DNA of 64,000 bases. Origin: Rhea pennata. Lineage: Eukaryota > Chordata > Aves > Rheiformes > Rheidae. Below the pieces are notes generated by a model that was given only the letters and a program-made list of their open reading frames with translations, searched no databases and was not told the DNA's origin. Location: NCBI RefSeq assembly GCF_028389875.1, contig NC_084671.1, positions 24,707,083-24,771,082 of the forward strand, in the 5' to 3' direction. Both the position numbers and the translations under genes were made by a program. This document shows, one piece after another, positions 23,121-37,100 of this stretch (positions are counted from its first letter, which is position 1; every line of letters starts with the position of its first letter).

Positions 23121-23995
23121 CAAATTGGACTGAGCATAAGGCTAATATGGTGAAGTTCAGTAGTCTGTATTATTGAGAAAGCAGTGGTCTCTTCTGATAA
23201 TAAACTTGAAATACATGAAGCAATACTGGAATGTTTGTACAGTTAGCTAAAGCTACATGATGGTTAATGGGTCCAGCTTTATTCATCTGGCTGGGTTGTG
23301 TTTTTGTTTTTGTTTTTTTTTTTTTTAATTTCTGTCTGCTTCCAAGACAACATCACATCTTGTTAGAATTTATCACAAAGATATATTTTTTTTCCAGATT
23401 ACATCCAGTGGAATAATGGCTTACATTGTGGTTTTGGATATTTTTACCATAAGTAATACTGCTTTCTGTATCTCTTTCACTGCATTAGTCTTTTAAGTTA
23501 CTAACTAAATTGTTAGTTTCCTTTAAGGTTTTTCTAAGAATTTCAAAACAGTAAGTTATTTTTGGAATGTGCAAATTTGGAAAAGATGAGCAGCTTCAAA
23601 AATAGGTAAGATGCCTGAGATCAGTAACCACAGTAACCAGAAGTAACTGCTGAAGTAAAACTGATCTTAGTACTACAATTGATGCTCCTCTTACATAAAT
23701 ACAAAGAAAATTTGGATATTTTTTTGTATGGTCCTGCAAGGATAACTACTGAATGCCTTGCAAGGGGTGAGGACTCTGCCCAGATATGAGTTGTTGGGAT
23801 CAAACCTTTAGCTCCTCCCTGTAGGCTGAATTAATGTCATTCCAGACTGACTGACCTGCAGAAGAATATTGCATCTGTAAGAAGCAAACAACTTGCGCCT
23901 TTTTTTTACTTTATAACAGTGCACTGTAGAAAATACACTTCCTGTATTATGCTTTTATTGATAAACAGTACATAGTGCTTAACAGCACCAATTGT

Positions 23996-24001
23996 AATAA
24001 A
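23996..24001 (+). terminator. PARL: PARL distal poly(A) signal candidate
   Basis: AATAAA about 1.3 kb after the stop codon, candidate for a longer PARL 3' UTR. Confidence 0.4.
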
Positions 24002-27000
24002 TCATTTAGTACAAAATTGCTGTGAACTCCCTTACTGCCATGGGCCAGCGCTCAGTCTGTGGATTTTACTTCTCAAAATGTAAAGGTGTTCTTTCTCCCT
24101 TGAAAAAAAGGAGACATATGGGGATTTCTTCTACTGAGCATGGGTCTATTTAAATGCTTAAAAAAATGGAAGTGCTAAGTAGTATCTAATGTTCCTTTTG
24201 CTTGACTCCAGAAGCTTCCTGGGTTTATGTCCCTAATCTTTTTCATTTCTCCCTCCTTTTGACTTTCTTCCCTGACAGCTGCCTTTATTTCAGTTTGTGG
24301 AGCTTCAGCCACAGGGAGGCCGGACGCAGCACTGTCACGAGCGGCTTCCTCCTGTGCCAGCAGCAGATGGCCACTAACTGGGCTTGTTGCGAGGGAATGG
24401 CTCAAAATTTTTTCCATGCTGAGATTTTGCTGCTGTTTAAACACTCATCTGTTGTCTTTGCTCAATTCCTTTCATTCTTTCCCTTCTTTTCCTTGCGTTC
24501 CTTCCTATCTGCGCTGCATCTTTTCCTCTAGCATCTTCAACACTTCTTTATTTGCTACAGTGTTTTTAAAGGTCTTGGTGGCTGAAAGCAACAGGCAGTA
24601 GTAGTGTGGGAAACTGAAGGATGAACTCATGCAGACCTAGTCTGACATTTTACAGGTATAGAGGAATACACCAGAGCTACGAGTTAATTCAAGTTCTTTA
24701 CCGTCATAGCTGGTATCTACCTGGATATTAAAAAGTTGTGCCCTTGTGTCACTTGCTGAGCCTGGGGCCCAACTCTTATGGTCTTTTGGACTTGCTAAGG
24801 CAGTATGATACTGCTGTACTCCTTCAGCTTGCAGGAAGATGCAGAGAGCACAGAGACATTTTCCAGCACATTCTTCAAAGGCAAAGTATCTGCATTTCCT
24901 TTGGATTCTCAGTGTTACAGGGGCTCAAAGCTCCTGAAATCCTGGGAGTGTCAAGAGATACTCAGAAGCAATGGTTCGTGCAGTCAGTGGCTGTGGTCAG
25001 AGGGTCTCATGTTCAGGTATCACCCTAAGATTAGGGTGAACAGCACTCAGCTGTCCAAAAATTGTCCAGTATCCAGATCTTTCATGTTTGTAGAAACCCT
25101 GGACACATTTAACAAGTGTAAAGTGGTACAAAAATGTTCACATGGTCAAGCAGTGATTTTTAAGTCATTTTGCACCTAAGTCTTCTGCAGCATTGCTTGC
25201 CAGTGGGAATCCAGCTTTTATGGTCCAAAACTACTCTCACACTGCAATGGGGGAGTCAATACTCAATCCAGGCAGAGAAAGAAGGGCTTGGAATTATGAT
25301 AGCTCACTACAGTAAGTGAAATACCTTTCTGGCAAACAAATGTCCTTCTTTCAGAACTTGGCATCAGTATTGGCTAATGTATTATTCAGTCACACCTTTG
25401 AAAGACAAATTACAAGAGTGCAAAAACAAGGAAAGACTTTTTCCCCCCCTTTCCTCAAAGGGCTTATTATTGTGAATAAAAATACAATGTGATAATTATG
25501 TGGATGCTTGGCAGAGACATCAGCCAGTGTTTACATAGGAAAACAATACAATAGCAGTAAGTATAAAGTCATAGCTAATCACGTAGAAACACAATTGTTG
25601 ATACCTTTTCAAAAGCTTTGAGAAAATCTGCCATGGCCTTGCCATGTTTCAGGAGTGTTTTGCTTGTGTGGATGATCTGTTCTACTAAAATCTCCTTTTA
25701 ATATTAGAACAAACTGTTCAAGTACCCAGCCCCCACTCCTGGCAGCAGCAGCTGTTTTGCTTTCTGATTTGACAGCTTGTCTTTGTCCTACAGTTGCAGT
25801 ATTTCCCCCGCCCCAGTCCCTTTTAATCATGATAGATCTCTTCTAAATGCAGTCAACTTTCTAATCTCATCCAGCCTCTTCTGGTTCCCCTGTCCGAGGT
25901 GCCCTTTGGGCCAATTTCCTCTAACAAGCTGTGCTGAGCAGCCGCTCGCAGCCCTCGCTGGTGCTGTAGGTGGGCTCCGAGATGCAGTGTCAAGGCTGAG
26001 CTCAGTACTAGGAAGTGGCAGGCACAGTGACAGCAGAGACGCTGATTTGTTCTCTGATGTATTTTGCTAAGTCAGGCCCAGAAACAAGGATCAGAGCATC
26101 ATTTGTAGTGTGCCAGTGAAAACAGATGACAAAAAAAGGATGTCCTGTTTTTTCTGATAACTGTAAATTCCATTTCTTTTACCAAGATAAAGCGACCTGC
26201 CTTTGACTCAAAAGCTGTTTATTTAATAGGTTACTAAACAAAGCAGACTAGTTCCAGAAAAAAAAAAAAAAATCAGAAAACTGATTAAGATGTGGCTCCC
26301 TGCATATTCCTAAAAGATGTTTGTAGAGTTTTCAGGCCACAAATGAAATTTAACTTCTTGCATCTCATAGCCAGGACTCTCTCAGATTTATGAGTCTTCT
26401 TGCCCTAACTGGACAAGTGCAGGGGGCAGGATCGCAACTGCTAGTTCTACTAGCAAGTGACAAATCATATTTACGGCATGATCACCTGTGAAGGATTTTC
26501 TTTACAACCACCGTTAGCTGCGCTTGGAAGAGAGGCGAAACACTGAAGGCGCACATCTGAGTAAGTCCACACCCACATTTCTACCTCTCCTCCCGACCAG
26601 AATCAGGCCCAAATCTCGATTGACGTTTAAGCTGCCAGCACAATACAGAGAACAACTACTTAGCTGAACTAAAGCAGTAAATGTTAAGTTTCCTCAGTTT
26701 CACTGCATAATTTCTTATTAGACCTCAACAGGTAACAACCAACCACGTAACTAGATCATTACTTTCTAAAATGAGGTACCTGTCTAGGTAGCTTTTAAAA
26801 CATGATTTTTCTAATAAATGGCACCTCAGTTTTTCATTTTTTATTCATGTTTTATTTTGGTAACCTGCCATTAGATTCAGGCTCTTTCTTGATATCGCAC
26901 TGAATCAGGAATTGTAGGCTGGTATTGCGGCCTGTAGCCACTTATTACATAAGATGTCAGAATAGCCAGATATAACACAGCCTCTGATATAATTCCATCA

Positions 27001-27199
27001 GCTTCAGCAGTTTCTACCAGAACTGTCTGGCTTTGAACCTAAATGTGCAAGAAAAGATGCGGTTTGCATATAATTTACTGCCTGCTAGAGACTGTATCTT
27101 ATTAAAAGAATAATAGATGCTTCGACTTTTCTGAGTTAGTAGCACCAAAAAGCATATTAAACCGTTCACATAAGCCAGGAGGTCAGTGTATTATGGTAC
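24002..27199. other. PARL-MAP6D1 spacer
   Basis: No gene recognised. Overlapping plus-strand frames at 24738-25179 (up to 124 codons) have no family resemblance and no promoter or splice context. A short pyrimidine-rich stretch lies near 24,440-24,540. The sequence becomes GC-rich only at the MAP6D1 island. Confidence 0.5.
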
Positions 27200-27621
27200 T
27201 CAGCTATCAGAAGCTCTGCATTAACGCCGCACAGCTTTTCGGCGGGCCCGGATGGCTCGGTCCGTGCGCGCCCGCCGCCCCCCCGATCCCAGGCGGCAGC
27301 ACCCGCTCTGAGCCGCCGCCACGCAGCGCCGCCGGCCGGGGAGGCAGCCCCGCTCCTCGCCCGGGGGGGCCGTGCCTGGCGGCCGCACCGGCCCGTCCGG
27401 GCGCGGGGCGGCCCTAACGCGTCCATCGCCCGGGGCGGGCGCCTCCGCCGGCCGCAGCGCTGCTGCTGCCGCCCGGGCAGCGGCTGCCGCCGGCGGCCGC
27501 GCCAGGCGCGGGCGGCCCGGGGTGACGCGCGGCGGCCGCCAGCCCGGAGGGGGCGGCGGGAGGAGGGACCCGCGCTAGCGCGGCCGCTGCCGCACGGCCG
27601 GCGCCGCTCCGCGGCCGGGCC

Positions 27622-28148
27622 ATGGCCTGGCCCTGCATCAGCCGCGTGTGCTGCCTGGCCCGCTTCTGGAGCCAGCTGGACAAGTCCGACCTCTCCGTGC
27701 CGCTCACCATCCACAACTACTCGGACATAGAGGAGCAGGAGGGCGGCGGCGGCCCCCCGCGCGGCGCAGCGGCTGGGAGCCCCCCGCGGGCCGGCGGCCG
27801 GCTGCCCGCCGCCCCCCGCGCCCCCGCCGCCCGCAGGGGCTCGGGCGACGGGGGCGCCCGCAGGAAGGGCCCGGCCGGCGCTGCGGGCGCCGCCGCCGCC
27901 GAGCCCTTCGCGGCGGAGACCCAGTACCGGCAGGACTTCAGAGCCTGGCCGGTCCAGAGGAGAGACGCTTTCCCCTGGATCGGCTCCGGCGGCGACTGCA
28001 GGAGGAACGGGGCCGCCGCCCCCGGCAGCTCCGTCTACGTCCTGCCCGCCGGGGACGCGGAGGGGAGGCCGGGCGGCAGCAGGCACAGCGGCTTCCCGCA
28101 GCTCTGGCCCCGCTCGCGGGCGGACGGCGCCCACACCACCTCGTACAG
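27622..28148 (+). CDS. MAP6D1: MAP6D1 exon 1
   Basis: ATG at 27622 in a strong GCCATGG context. Encodes residues 1-175: palmitoylation motif, LTIHNYSDIEEQE acid patch, low-complexity linker, the full repeat TQYRQDFRAWP...FPWI (100-120), VYVLPAGDAE (138-147), and the start of a second repeat. The donor is ACAG|GTAAC; two bases of an arginine codon remain. Confidence 0.95.
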
Positions 28149-31100
28149 GTAACGGCGGCGCCCGGCTCCCCGCGACCGCGCGCGGCCCGGCCCGGCCCGG
28201 CCCAGGGGTGCTCGGAAACGACCGCAAAGGGCGGCGGGGGGGGGGGGGGGGGGGAGGGGGAGGCGAGCCGGGCACCGGGCTAAACCCCTCTGCCCCAGCG
28301 GCTGCACTCGCTTTTGAAAGCGCCGTCGTTAAAAGCGTCCCTTCTGCCAGCGGTACCCCCCTTAGCGGAGCACCGTTTCGGCCTGTGCAGCTTTGCATGT
28401 CTAGAGCACGCGTAGCATCTGCCAAAACGGCCGGCTGAGCCTGCGAGCATTTTCTAGCTCTCGACGCTTTAGAATAGAGGATACGGGAGCAAGCCCTTGC
28501 ACAGGACCCATGCTGCCTCCAAAGCAGGGCAATGCTCCAAGCACCCGCTTTGGGAAGGCGCAGCAATTTCTACAGCCAGCTGCACTCATCAGAAGTTGCA
28601 CTGAACCATAGTCCCCAAATCTGTGCGTGCCATAATTGCATTACTGTAAACACCTGGGATGCCACATCCAAGGTGAGCCAAATATGGCTCAAAGCTCAGG
28701 CAGACATGAAGACAGCTGGGACATACCCCAAAAAGATGCAGTCTAAACTGGTAACGACAATAACGTGTAGGGGGAAAATTAAGTATCACAATCTACCTCT
28801 CCTAGAGGGCTTTTTAAATTGATTGATTTTTTTTTTGTTATTGATGCCTTCTTTTCCCTTTGATCACTATGACCAATTATAAATGCTTGTTTTCTGGAAT
28901 AAGCAATAAGGCTGGATGCACCCAAATTCAGCCATGATTCTCATTAATTCTCATTCATATGCACCCCGGGGAGAAAGGGGATTTGAGCTGCTGTGTGGTC
29001 AATACTAAATATTGCATCAATGCTCCCTAATAATAATGGTAATACAACTATTAAGCATATTGACAGTATAATTAATCTTATTCTAGTAGAATCGCAAGTA
29101 TTTAGACCTTAATGATCTATTATGCACCTAGGACACATTTCCCTTTGTAATTGCCATTCATCAGATTATTTATCAAAGAGCTTTTAAGAAAAAAAACACA
29201 GGGTCCCTGGGAAGGGTTATAATCCTACATGTGAGCACAGGCTACAATGATGCAAATGCACTGATACAAATGCAGCTACATATTGTCTATGAAAATGGCA
29301 ACTGTGCAGTATTTGAATCTATGCAATACTTTATTCTTTGACATGTCTCACAGATTACTGTTGAGGAAAAGTGCTTCTGAGTTTTGAAGTGGTGGAAGAA
29401 GTGCCTTGTAAGGCTTCAAAAGAGAAACCTGTCTAAAACAGCAATAGCAAGGCTGATCTTTCCGAAACATATCCATCTTCAGACTGTTGTTTAAACCTCC
29501 CCCTGCTTCGTCAGTCCGACCCCAAGCCAGGGGCACATTAAACATTCATTAGAATCACAGCTTCTGTCAGAGAAGAGCCACTTTTCACACCCTCCTTCCC
29601 TCCGACTACTCTGTTCTTGCACAGGGCTCACAACTCCAACAAAAGCGCAACAATTTCACAGATGAAGCACATGGTGAGGGTGAGATACCAGCCAGCAAAT
29701 CAAAACAGAAGTTTTAGGAAAAATAAGAAGCCAAGTTGTCCAAGAACTCATCACGGCCTGTGTGTGGGAACTCTGTGCACTGAAGGCAGAGGCATGAGCA
29801 AGGCCAGCTACACCAGCATGAACTCCTCACATAACACATTTAAGCTGTTGGAAGGTTACACACTATAACTAACGTAGGCAGGCATACCTAAAACAGCAGC
29901 TAGAGCATTAGTCTGCTAGTTTAGGCCTACACAGCTGAAACCACCTTTGCCTCACTCCAGTAATTCCCACAGTTTCTCTGAATTATCATCTAGCACAACA
30001 TCTTCCATTTGCTCAGTTTAAGAAACCCCCACACGGCTGAAAGCAGCTGAACACGTTCTAGACTAAGTCACAGGAGTCACAACAAGCAGCAAAAATAACA
30101 TCCACAATAGCTTCCCAGAGCAGAAGTCTGCTTTGATACACGTTAGTTGCTTTTTCCTTTTCTAAACAAGGTTAAACAGGATCGAAGTGGCTAGTACTTG
30201 GCAGGGTTACTCTCTTGCAACACTTAGGGTGCTGAGTTTTTATTTGGTAATTTAAACCATGCTTATGACACAAAAACATCCTATTAGTGCTGGAAAAGCT
30301 CCTCATTCGAGGCTGAGAAGAGGGGAGCCACCTTTTACAAGTCACAGACCAACAGCCACAAGAATATTTTCACTAATGATACCACATTACAGTCCTCCCT
30401 CCCTCCCTCATACCTCACTGTGCAGCGTCCCAGTCTGTAAACATCTACCTCATCTTCAGGCAATAGGTGAACAGCAGCACTAGGTTTTCTTCATCTTCCT
30501 GCTTGACAAAAGCCAGAAAGATCCTCCTTGCTCTTTAGCAGGGTCCTTAGCAGCCATGCATAACCACCACCTTCACCAACCTCCAGCAACAAAAACCTGC
30601 CCTGATTCTTGTAGGTACTAATCAGGGAAAAGCTGACCCACCTGGCCCTGCCAGTGGGTAAGGCAGCTGCTGAGCAAGTAAAAAAGGCAAATCAGCTGTA
30701 GTGCAGGTAGAGCAAAGGCATGTTTTCTGCTAGAGGGGAGGGTTAGCAGGTGTGGGCCTAGCCTGCCGGGGTTGGCCTGAGAGGAGGCAGCTGGACGGTG
30801 CTGGCTCTTGAGGAGGAGGTTGGGCGAATTAGGTAATGCCCTAAAGCACTGAGGGGAAAGGGACGACGTGCCTGCACCGCAGCGGAGACCAGTGGTGGTA
30901 GGGCAGCTCACTAGAGGGGCTTAGGTATGGAAAACACTCTAGTTCTTGGTCTGGTCCTCCTGTTTCTTTTCTAGGGGAGACCTTTGGGTAGGTTCTGCCT
31001 CTTTGGGTGTTACAAGAGTTAGAGATCCTGCACTGAGCAGGTAGGACAGCCCTGAGGGCAGGGCCCCTTTGCAGGCGTTCAGCTGCCTCCATTCATTTGG

Positions 31101-34100
31101 AGTTCTGCTAGACTCTGAATGAAGTCAAAGGCTAATTGGTCTCTATGGGGGAAGTTCAGCTACACAGACCAAGTCAGATCAATACAAACTGCACAAAGAA
31201 GGAAAAACTGGGATGTGCTCCCATTGCGAAAAGATCCCAGGGACTGCTGCAGCGTTGCAGTAGATTACACCTTACTAGCACTGAAAGACAAGGAGCAGGG
31301 AGCTCAGAGCAACCCTGCCTGCCCTCCCTGAAGGTCTTGCCCTTCAGGGTCATGGTAGCAGCTTTTCCCTTTCAGCAGCAAGTCACAAGTACTACCTACT
31401 TCTGACACAGTAGCGATTTGCACACCATCAGCTGTAGTACTAAGTTTGAATGCATTTAGCAGGTGTTCTAGGGGGAGGAAAAAAAAAAAAAAAGAGAGAG
31501 AGAGAGAGAGAGGAAAAAAAAAAAAAAAAAAAAGAGGAGGCTTCCTGGTTCTTACCTCCATTCTGTGGTGGATGAGAGAAGTTGGTGCCCTCAGCAGCCA
31601 TCTGCCAGCTGTCCCCTAGTGACTGTTCGTTGGGTGTCACATTCTTCTTGTTTTATTAGAAGACAACAGAGATGGAGCCACAGCCCCTCTGCCAGGGCTG
31701 GCCTAGTGCAGAGAAAAAGCCCTGTTCAAGGTTCAGTGATTGCTGTTTCTGCAATGAAATGCTTTGAGCAGGTGTTCAAGTGTACCTGGCTTGTGCTAGC
31801 AGACCAAGGGGGCGGAGGCACAGAAAGTAAGCAGACCAAATTGGGGGTGCTGATCAGCAGCATTTCTTGCTCACAGAGTACAGTCACACAAATGGCCTTT
31901 TTCAGTTTTGTTTTGTTGCTTTCATGTAAAGAAAATGATATGGAAAGAGCTAACGTCACTTAAAGGGTTAAGCACCCGATGTGCTACTGCTAATGTCACT
32001 GCTAGCGATGCTGAAAACCCACGTTCCTGCGTGAGTACTCAGCATGCTCTGTGGCACTATGCTTGCAGAGAGGTCCTCCCCACCAAACCAGGTATCACAG
32101 ACCGAAGGGGGATGACATCCCTCTCCCCTCCATAACCATGGGATTCAGCCACAGAGCAGATTGCTTTGCTGTCTATACTATTTACCTACCTTCAAACACT
32201 GCTTCTGCAGGAGGGCAAAGTGAATTGTGGTGACCAGTTCACACTGAAAAGCATCTTATTTCAGCTGTGTGGAAGGAAGAAAAAAGGTCCCTACGCACAT
32301 GTTCAGCACTGTATGGGATTATGGCACATTCCTGAGCTAGTAGGGTTAAGAACACTGTGAGGAGCTCCATCCTTGATCCAGTAAGATATTTAAACACATG
32401 CTTAACCTTAATAATGGAAGTAAAGCTTTTATAATCAAGGCTTAAAGTTATCTTTACATACTTAAGTATCTTGCTGCTTGGGGAAATTAATACTGAAGCC
32501 CCTGACTTTTATGGTATTTAAGATGTAAGTTTGCTTGGGGCAGGCAATCTGGGATTGTTGTAGAGAGACTTCCCATAGTCTGGCTGGGAAACGGCTGGAG
32601 GAGAAAGGAACAGAGACTTGGGAAGAGAAAATAAGGGCACTTGGGAATAGATGCTCAAGAGAGAATCTCCCTTCAGAATTAAAATAGAGAACAATTCAAG
32701 GGTGTTGCATAAAGCTAGCAGGAAGTTCCTCCACTCAAAGTGCACCCAATCCTGTATTAGAAGAAAGAGAGAAAGGGGATAATCACAGAAATGAAGACCT
32801 TGAGACCTGCCTACACACTCATTCACACAATTCTCTGACAGATGAGAGGGTGCTAGCTCACACACGGTATGTGCTCCTCGCCAGTCTGTCTGCAAATGGG
32901 ACAAACCCCAAGACCTCAACCCAAGGCAATGGTTTGAGGCTTGAGGGTTTTTTTTCCCCAGTCTTTCAGTCCCAGTTTTTTGCTGCTGCTTCTCTCTTGT
33001 GCAATATGAGCAGCTTCAAGTACTGTTTGACCTTGCTACAGATGAGAACCAAGACAGGAAGAAGCTAGATTCATCCTGTGTGGTCTTAAAAATTTCCAGT
33101 GGAAGAGACTCACTCGGAGAGCCACAGCTGTCAAGTGATCTTTAGACATCACACTTCATTCACTTTTCTTCTGTTTTCCTCCTCTATAACTCCTATTTGC
33201 TGATCTCTCTACCCTTCAACTCTTTCCTCTGTCCCTCTATCTTTTCTTCCACCACCCCCACTTCTTTCCCCCCAGTCCTCTCCTTACACTGAATGGACAT
33301 ACACTGTGCTCTGCTGGCTGGACAGAAGAACGGGCACAATTTGCTCATGCATCCAAGGCTTGGAAAGGCCTCCAGCATCCCATTTCTATCTGATGCATCT
33401 CAGAGAAGGAGCAGTTTGACTGCTCCATCACCCAAGAGCGCTTCTGTCTGTTCCTCTCAGGAAGCTCTCACTGCTGCATCCATGACCCATGTTTTTTGCC
33501 ACCTTCAGTTGGCTAGGAGTTGCCCTGATCTAGTTAGACCTTTGCTGTACCTCCTCTATACTCCAGCAGTGTGATATACCTAGGCAGGCAGCCACCAGCC
33601 CTTAGGAAAACTCCAGCTAGCAGAAAATGCTGCAGCACACATGCTCACCAACACAGGCTGCCTCTCTTCTGCTCTTCATCCTGGCCTCTCGTGGGATTTC
33701 CAGCCAAGTCAAGATCTCTGCATTCTGAGATCCCCAGTGGCACAGACTCAGCATATCATCTGAAACAGAATCGCTGGTCTTTCAGCTGTGCTTTGGCAAA
33801 ACAAAACCATCTCTACTGAAAGGGTAGTGGTACATCTGTGCTAGGAACCTGGCTGAGCTGCCACAAGGAGTTTCCTCAGAGTTACATATCAGATCCCACC
33901 ACCTTCTGCCCTGAATCCCAAGCACTCCGCTTCACTCTGCCTTCTCCAAAGGAGGTCAATAGCGTGTCCTTCAAAAAGGAAATCTTAACAATAGAAACAC
34001 CTATACTGTGCATACAACTTTCCCTTTGAAGAGAGAGTGCGACCAATGTTATTTATACCTATTAAGTCTCACTGGAGTGCCTAGATATTACAATGAAGAT

Positions 34101-37100
34101 GGCAGGGGAAGAATAAATGCAGACTAGCTCAGGCAGTGTAACTTGGAGTGTTGTATTCAGCTACACAAAATGAGTTTTTTCTGTATTTCTTAAACCAGAA
34201 AGAAAATTTTAATGCAGTTATACAAAATGCCACCAATAATTAATCATGCAGAGCAACCCATGACATAAAAATTAGGTATTAAAACGCCAACTGTGAGTGG
34301 CATTGGTGGTGTACTACAGGTCAAAGGAATTCTGCAAGTGCTGAAGGTAAATCTGCCTGGAAATGCCAGCTCCCAACACTGCAGACACCACATTCTGTGT
34401 TTGATTTCCATCCCTTACCTTTGCCTCCTCACCCACCACATGGTGACATTAAAAATGCCCTCCATCTCAGTCAAAAAGATTTCACAGGCAACTTTCTCCG
34501 CAAAGCCAGAAAACCTTTGGGTGGCACACCAAACACCTGAGCAGCTGCGTATCCCTGAGCTCCTAGCAGTGTGGATTACAGCAGGCAGCTAGCAAAAATG
34601 CTGCTCTGCATGTTGAAGGAACCCAAAGACCAACTAGTTTCTCATAGCTGAACCTATCACTTCTAGAACACGTCACACGATCTGACAGGCTGCCTTGTCT
34701 GGAATAATTGCAGTGCCAGCTGGCTGAGTGCCCAGTGACCTGGGCAGGCAGGAAGGCATAGGGCACTACAGCACAGCAGTCTTTGCTCTGATGGAGCAAA
34801 CTACTAGGCCAGACAGCAGGGGTGAGGGAGCTGTTGAGTTACCATCACTGCTCTGTCACATTTGCCCTTTATATGGTCTCAGATGGGTCTGAACCCAATG
34901 TATGCCTCCATATCTCCAGTGTGGCTCAGCCTGGACCAGGCAGGTAGGGCTACTAAGGACGGACTGATGTCTGATGAAGCTTGCATAGGGGGCACAGTGG
35001 CAAGCAGGAGACAGCTCTCCCAGGTCCAGCCACGCTAGTTAACAATGATGTATCCTTCCACATGCCTTTGCAATAGGGATCTTCTAGTAGAAGCTGCTGC
35101 TTTTGTCTACAAAAGCACCTGAAATGGTGCAACAAAAGCCCATGGTGGTGCTCTACAGCTGGAATGACTGGTTAGGATCAGATCAGAGAGCCAAAGTCAT
35201 GACAATACAAGTTTTCAGGTGGTTTAAATCCTCATAGCATGGACAAACAGCACATCAGAGCAGCCTCTCAATGCAAGGAAAAAGAATCAACTCATTTAAA
35301 AGCAACCTTTCTATCTCATATATGAAAAAAGCTGCCCAACAGACCTAAGAGTACAAGTAGTCCTGCTCACCCAAAAGATGGAAATGGCACATAACTATTA
35401 TTTAATTTAAACAGTTCTCTTCCAAGTTAGGCTTTGTATTAACCTTCTGGTAATAATAACAATCCAATGACTTTTTTGTTGTTATTGTTTACAGTATACA
35501 CTAACTCTACTGCCACTTACTTGGTTTCCAGTTACTGCTATGGGGTTAAACTGTCCCAGCAGGCCATAAGCCTTTCAGCTCTCCAGAGTGCACTTATTCA
35601 TACCTTCCCTCCTAGACAGCTCATATCCTGACACCTTAGAAGAGAAGAAATTCTGTTCCCCAGGCTCTATTAACCAATTAGGAGAAAGAGCAATGACTGA
35701 CAAATCAGTGATTTATGCGATCAAAGCAGTTCCACAGAAAACTTACACAGTTAGCTACCAATACCTTCTTAATATTGATTCTGTAGCAAGTCAGAGGTGA
35801 AGCAGCACCATTACAACCTCTGAGGAGCCCTTTGGATCTCTACAGCTCAGAAGTCCCTTTTTTGTTTTTTCTTTCACCTCCAGCCCTGCCTGCGGGGGCT
35901 GCACCTTCTACCCTAAAACACTCCTGCACACTTGCAGGGGCAGGCTGGTGGGTCAGCCCAGAACAAGGGGTTTCATGTTGTACTGTGTGACCCTTTCAAA
36001 AACAAGAGTTTAAGTCTCACTGCTGCTCTAGGCTAGTGCCCCTTAAATCTGACAACTGCTGCTATTAGGGAAGAGGGGAGGAGGAAGAGAGGTACAGTGG
36101 GAGGAGGAAGATGATTGTCTGCAGCAGCAGCAAGTCTCATGTTCATCTTCAGTAGCAGCTGAAGCAGGGAGTCAAACTGCTTAGGGCTCTCCCCCTCTCC
36201 ATCCTGCTTTTGTAATTTCCTCTCTGTGTTGTTCTCTGGGTATTAACTCTGTTACTAGTATGGTCTTGGACAAGGCATCATTCATGGTGGTCAAAGCAGG
36301 GAAGAAGCAACATGCAGCTGAGCTGGTTCTGACACTCTGGCTTTCTCAAACACTGCACCAGGGAGCACAACCAAGGAGACAAGTCACTAAATCTCAACAG
36401 AGCCTTAAATTAACAGAGTAACATTAGAAATTAGATCGTTCCTCCTCCCCTGCCTCCAAGTAGGCTGAATGCTCAGACACATTTTGATTTCATTTGTTAC
36501 TCTATGACTAATTTCTAGTCAAGTTAGAGAGCCAGCATTTGTCTTCTCACTCCTTTTAACTCTTAGCTATTCAGCTGCAGATGAATGTTTGTATCCTGCA
36601 AGCTGGAAGGTAGAGCTGTTAGCTGTATTTTCTGGACCAAATGTTGTCTAGGATCATTTTCATTTCTCCCCCCCTTTTATTTATTTAATTAAGTCCCTCA
36701 GGTCCCAGAAGGAACAATTCATCCCCATTTCACCCAGCTCTCCCTTCTGAGGGTTCTGAGTTTCTCCAGGGGGAAATCTGGGGTCCAGCTAAGAAAGGCT
36801 TCTGTGAGTCTCAGCCATGACTGTATTTGCCCTCACACGGCTGTTTCTATGAGTGAAGGCACAGCATTTCCCCATTGCACGTAGGTGTTTCAAACAGTTT
36901 TGGCTATCCAGGCAGAGAGGAAGACAATTTGGCTTCCAGCCAACATGAGAGTCCTATGATCCAAAAGCCAGCATTTGGGGGTCCTCAGAATCAGCAAATG
37001 ATCTGTTACCAAGCAATGAGACAGAGCTGGTTGTGGAGACAGGCAGCACAGTCATTCATTGAAAGACTAGGGACATACTCTGTTTCAGTGTAATACAGCA

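Larger units (their letters stand above)
22702..24001 (+). other. PARL: PARL 3' UTR region
   Basis: Non-coding sequence after the stop. It contains a proximal AATAAA and a distal AATAAA about 1.1 kb apart (listed separately), a T-rich tract near 23,309-23,326 and a decayed CR1-like stretch near 23,056-23,120. Which poly(A) site is used cannot be read from the sequence. Confidence 0.6.
27200..28330 (+). promoter_or_regulatory. MAP6D1: MAP6D1 CpG-island promoter
   Basis: Very GC- and CpG-rich block surrounding MAP6D1 exon 1, without a TATA box. It continues past the exon 1 donor as CCCGG tandem units (28,184-28,203) and a G19 run (28,236-28,254). The large open frames on both strands here are by-products of the composition. 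Confidence 0.8.

Noticed and set aside
24738-25179. Overlapping plus-strand frames of 96 and 124 codons
   Set aside because: No family resemblance, ordinary AT-rich spacer, no conserved start or splice sites.
27166-28566. 466-codon open frame on the minus strand
   Set aside because: It is antisense to MAP6D1 exon 1 inside a CpG island. Stop codons are rare there because of base composition, and the translation is low-complexity Arg/Ala/Pro/Gly.
31304-31640. Phenylalanine-rich minus-strand frames
   Set aside because: Created by the purine tract read in reverse.
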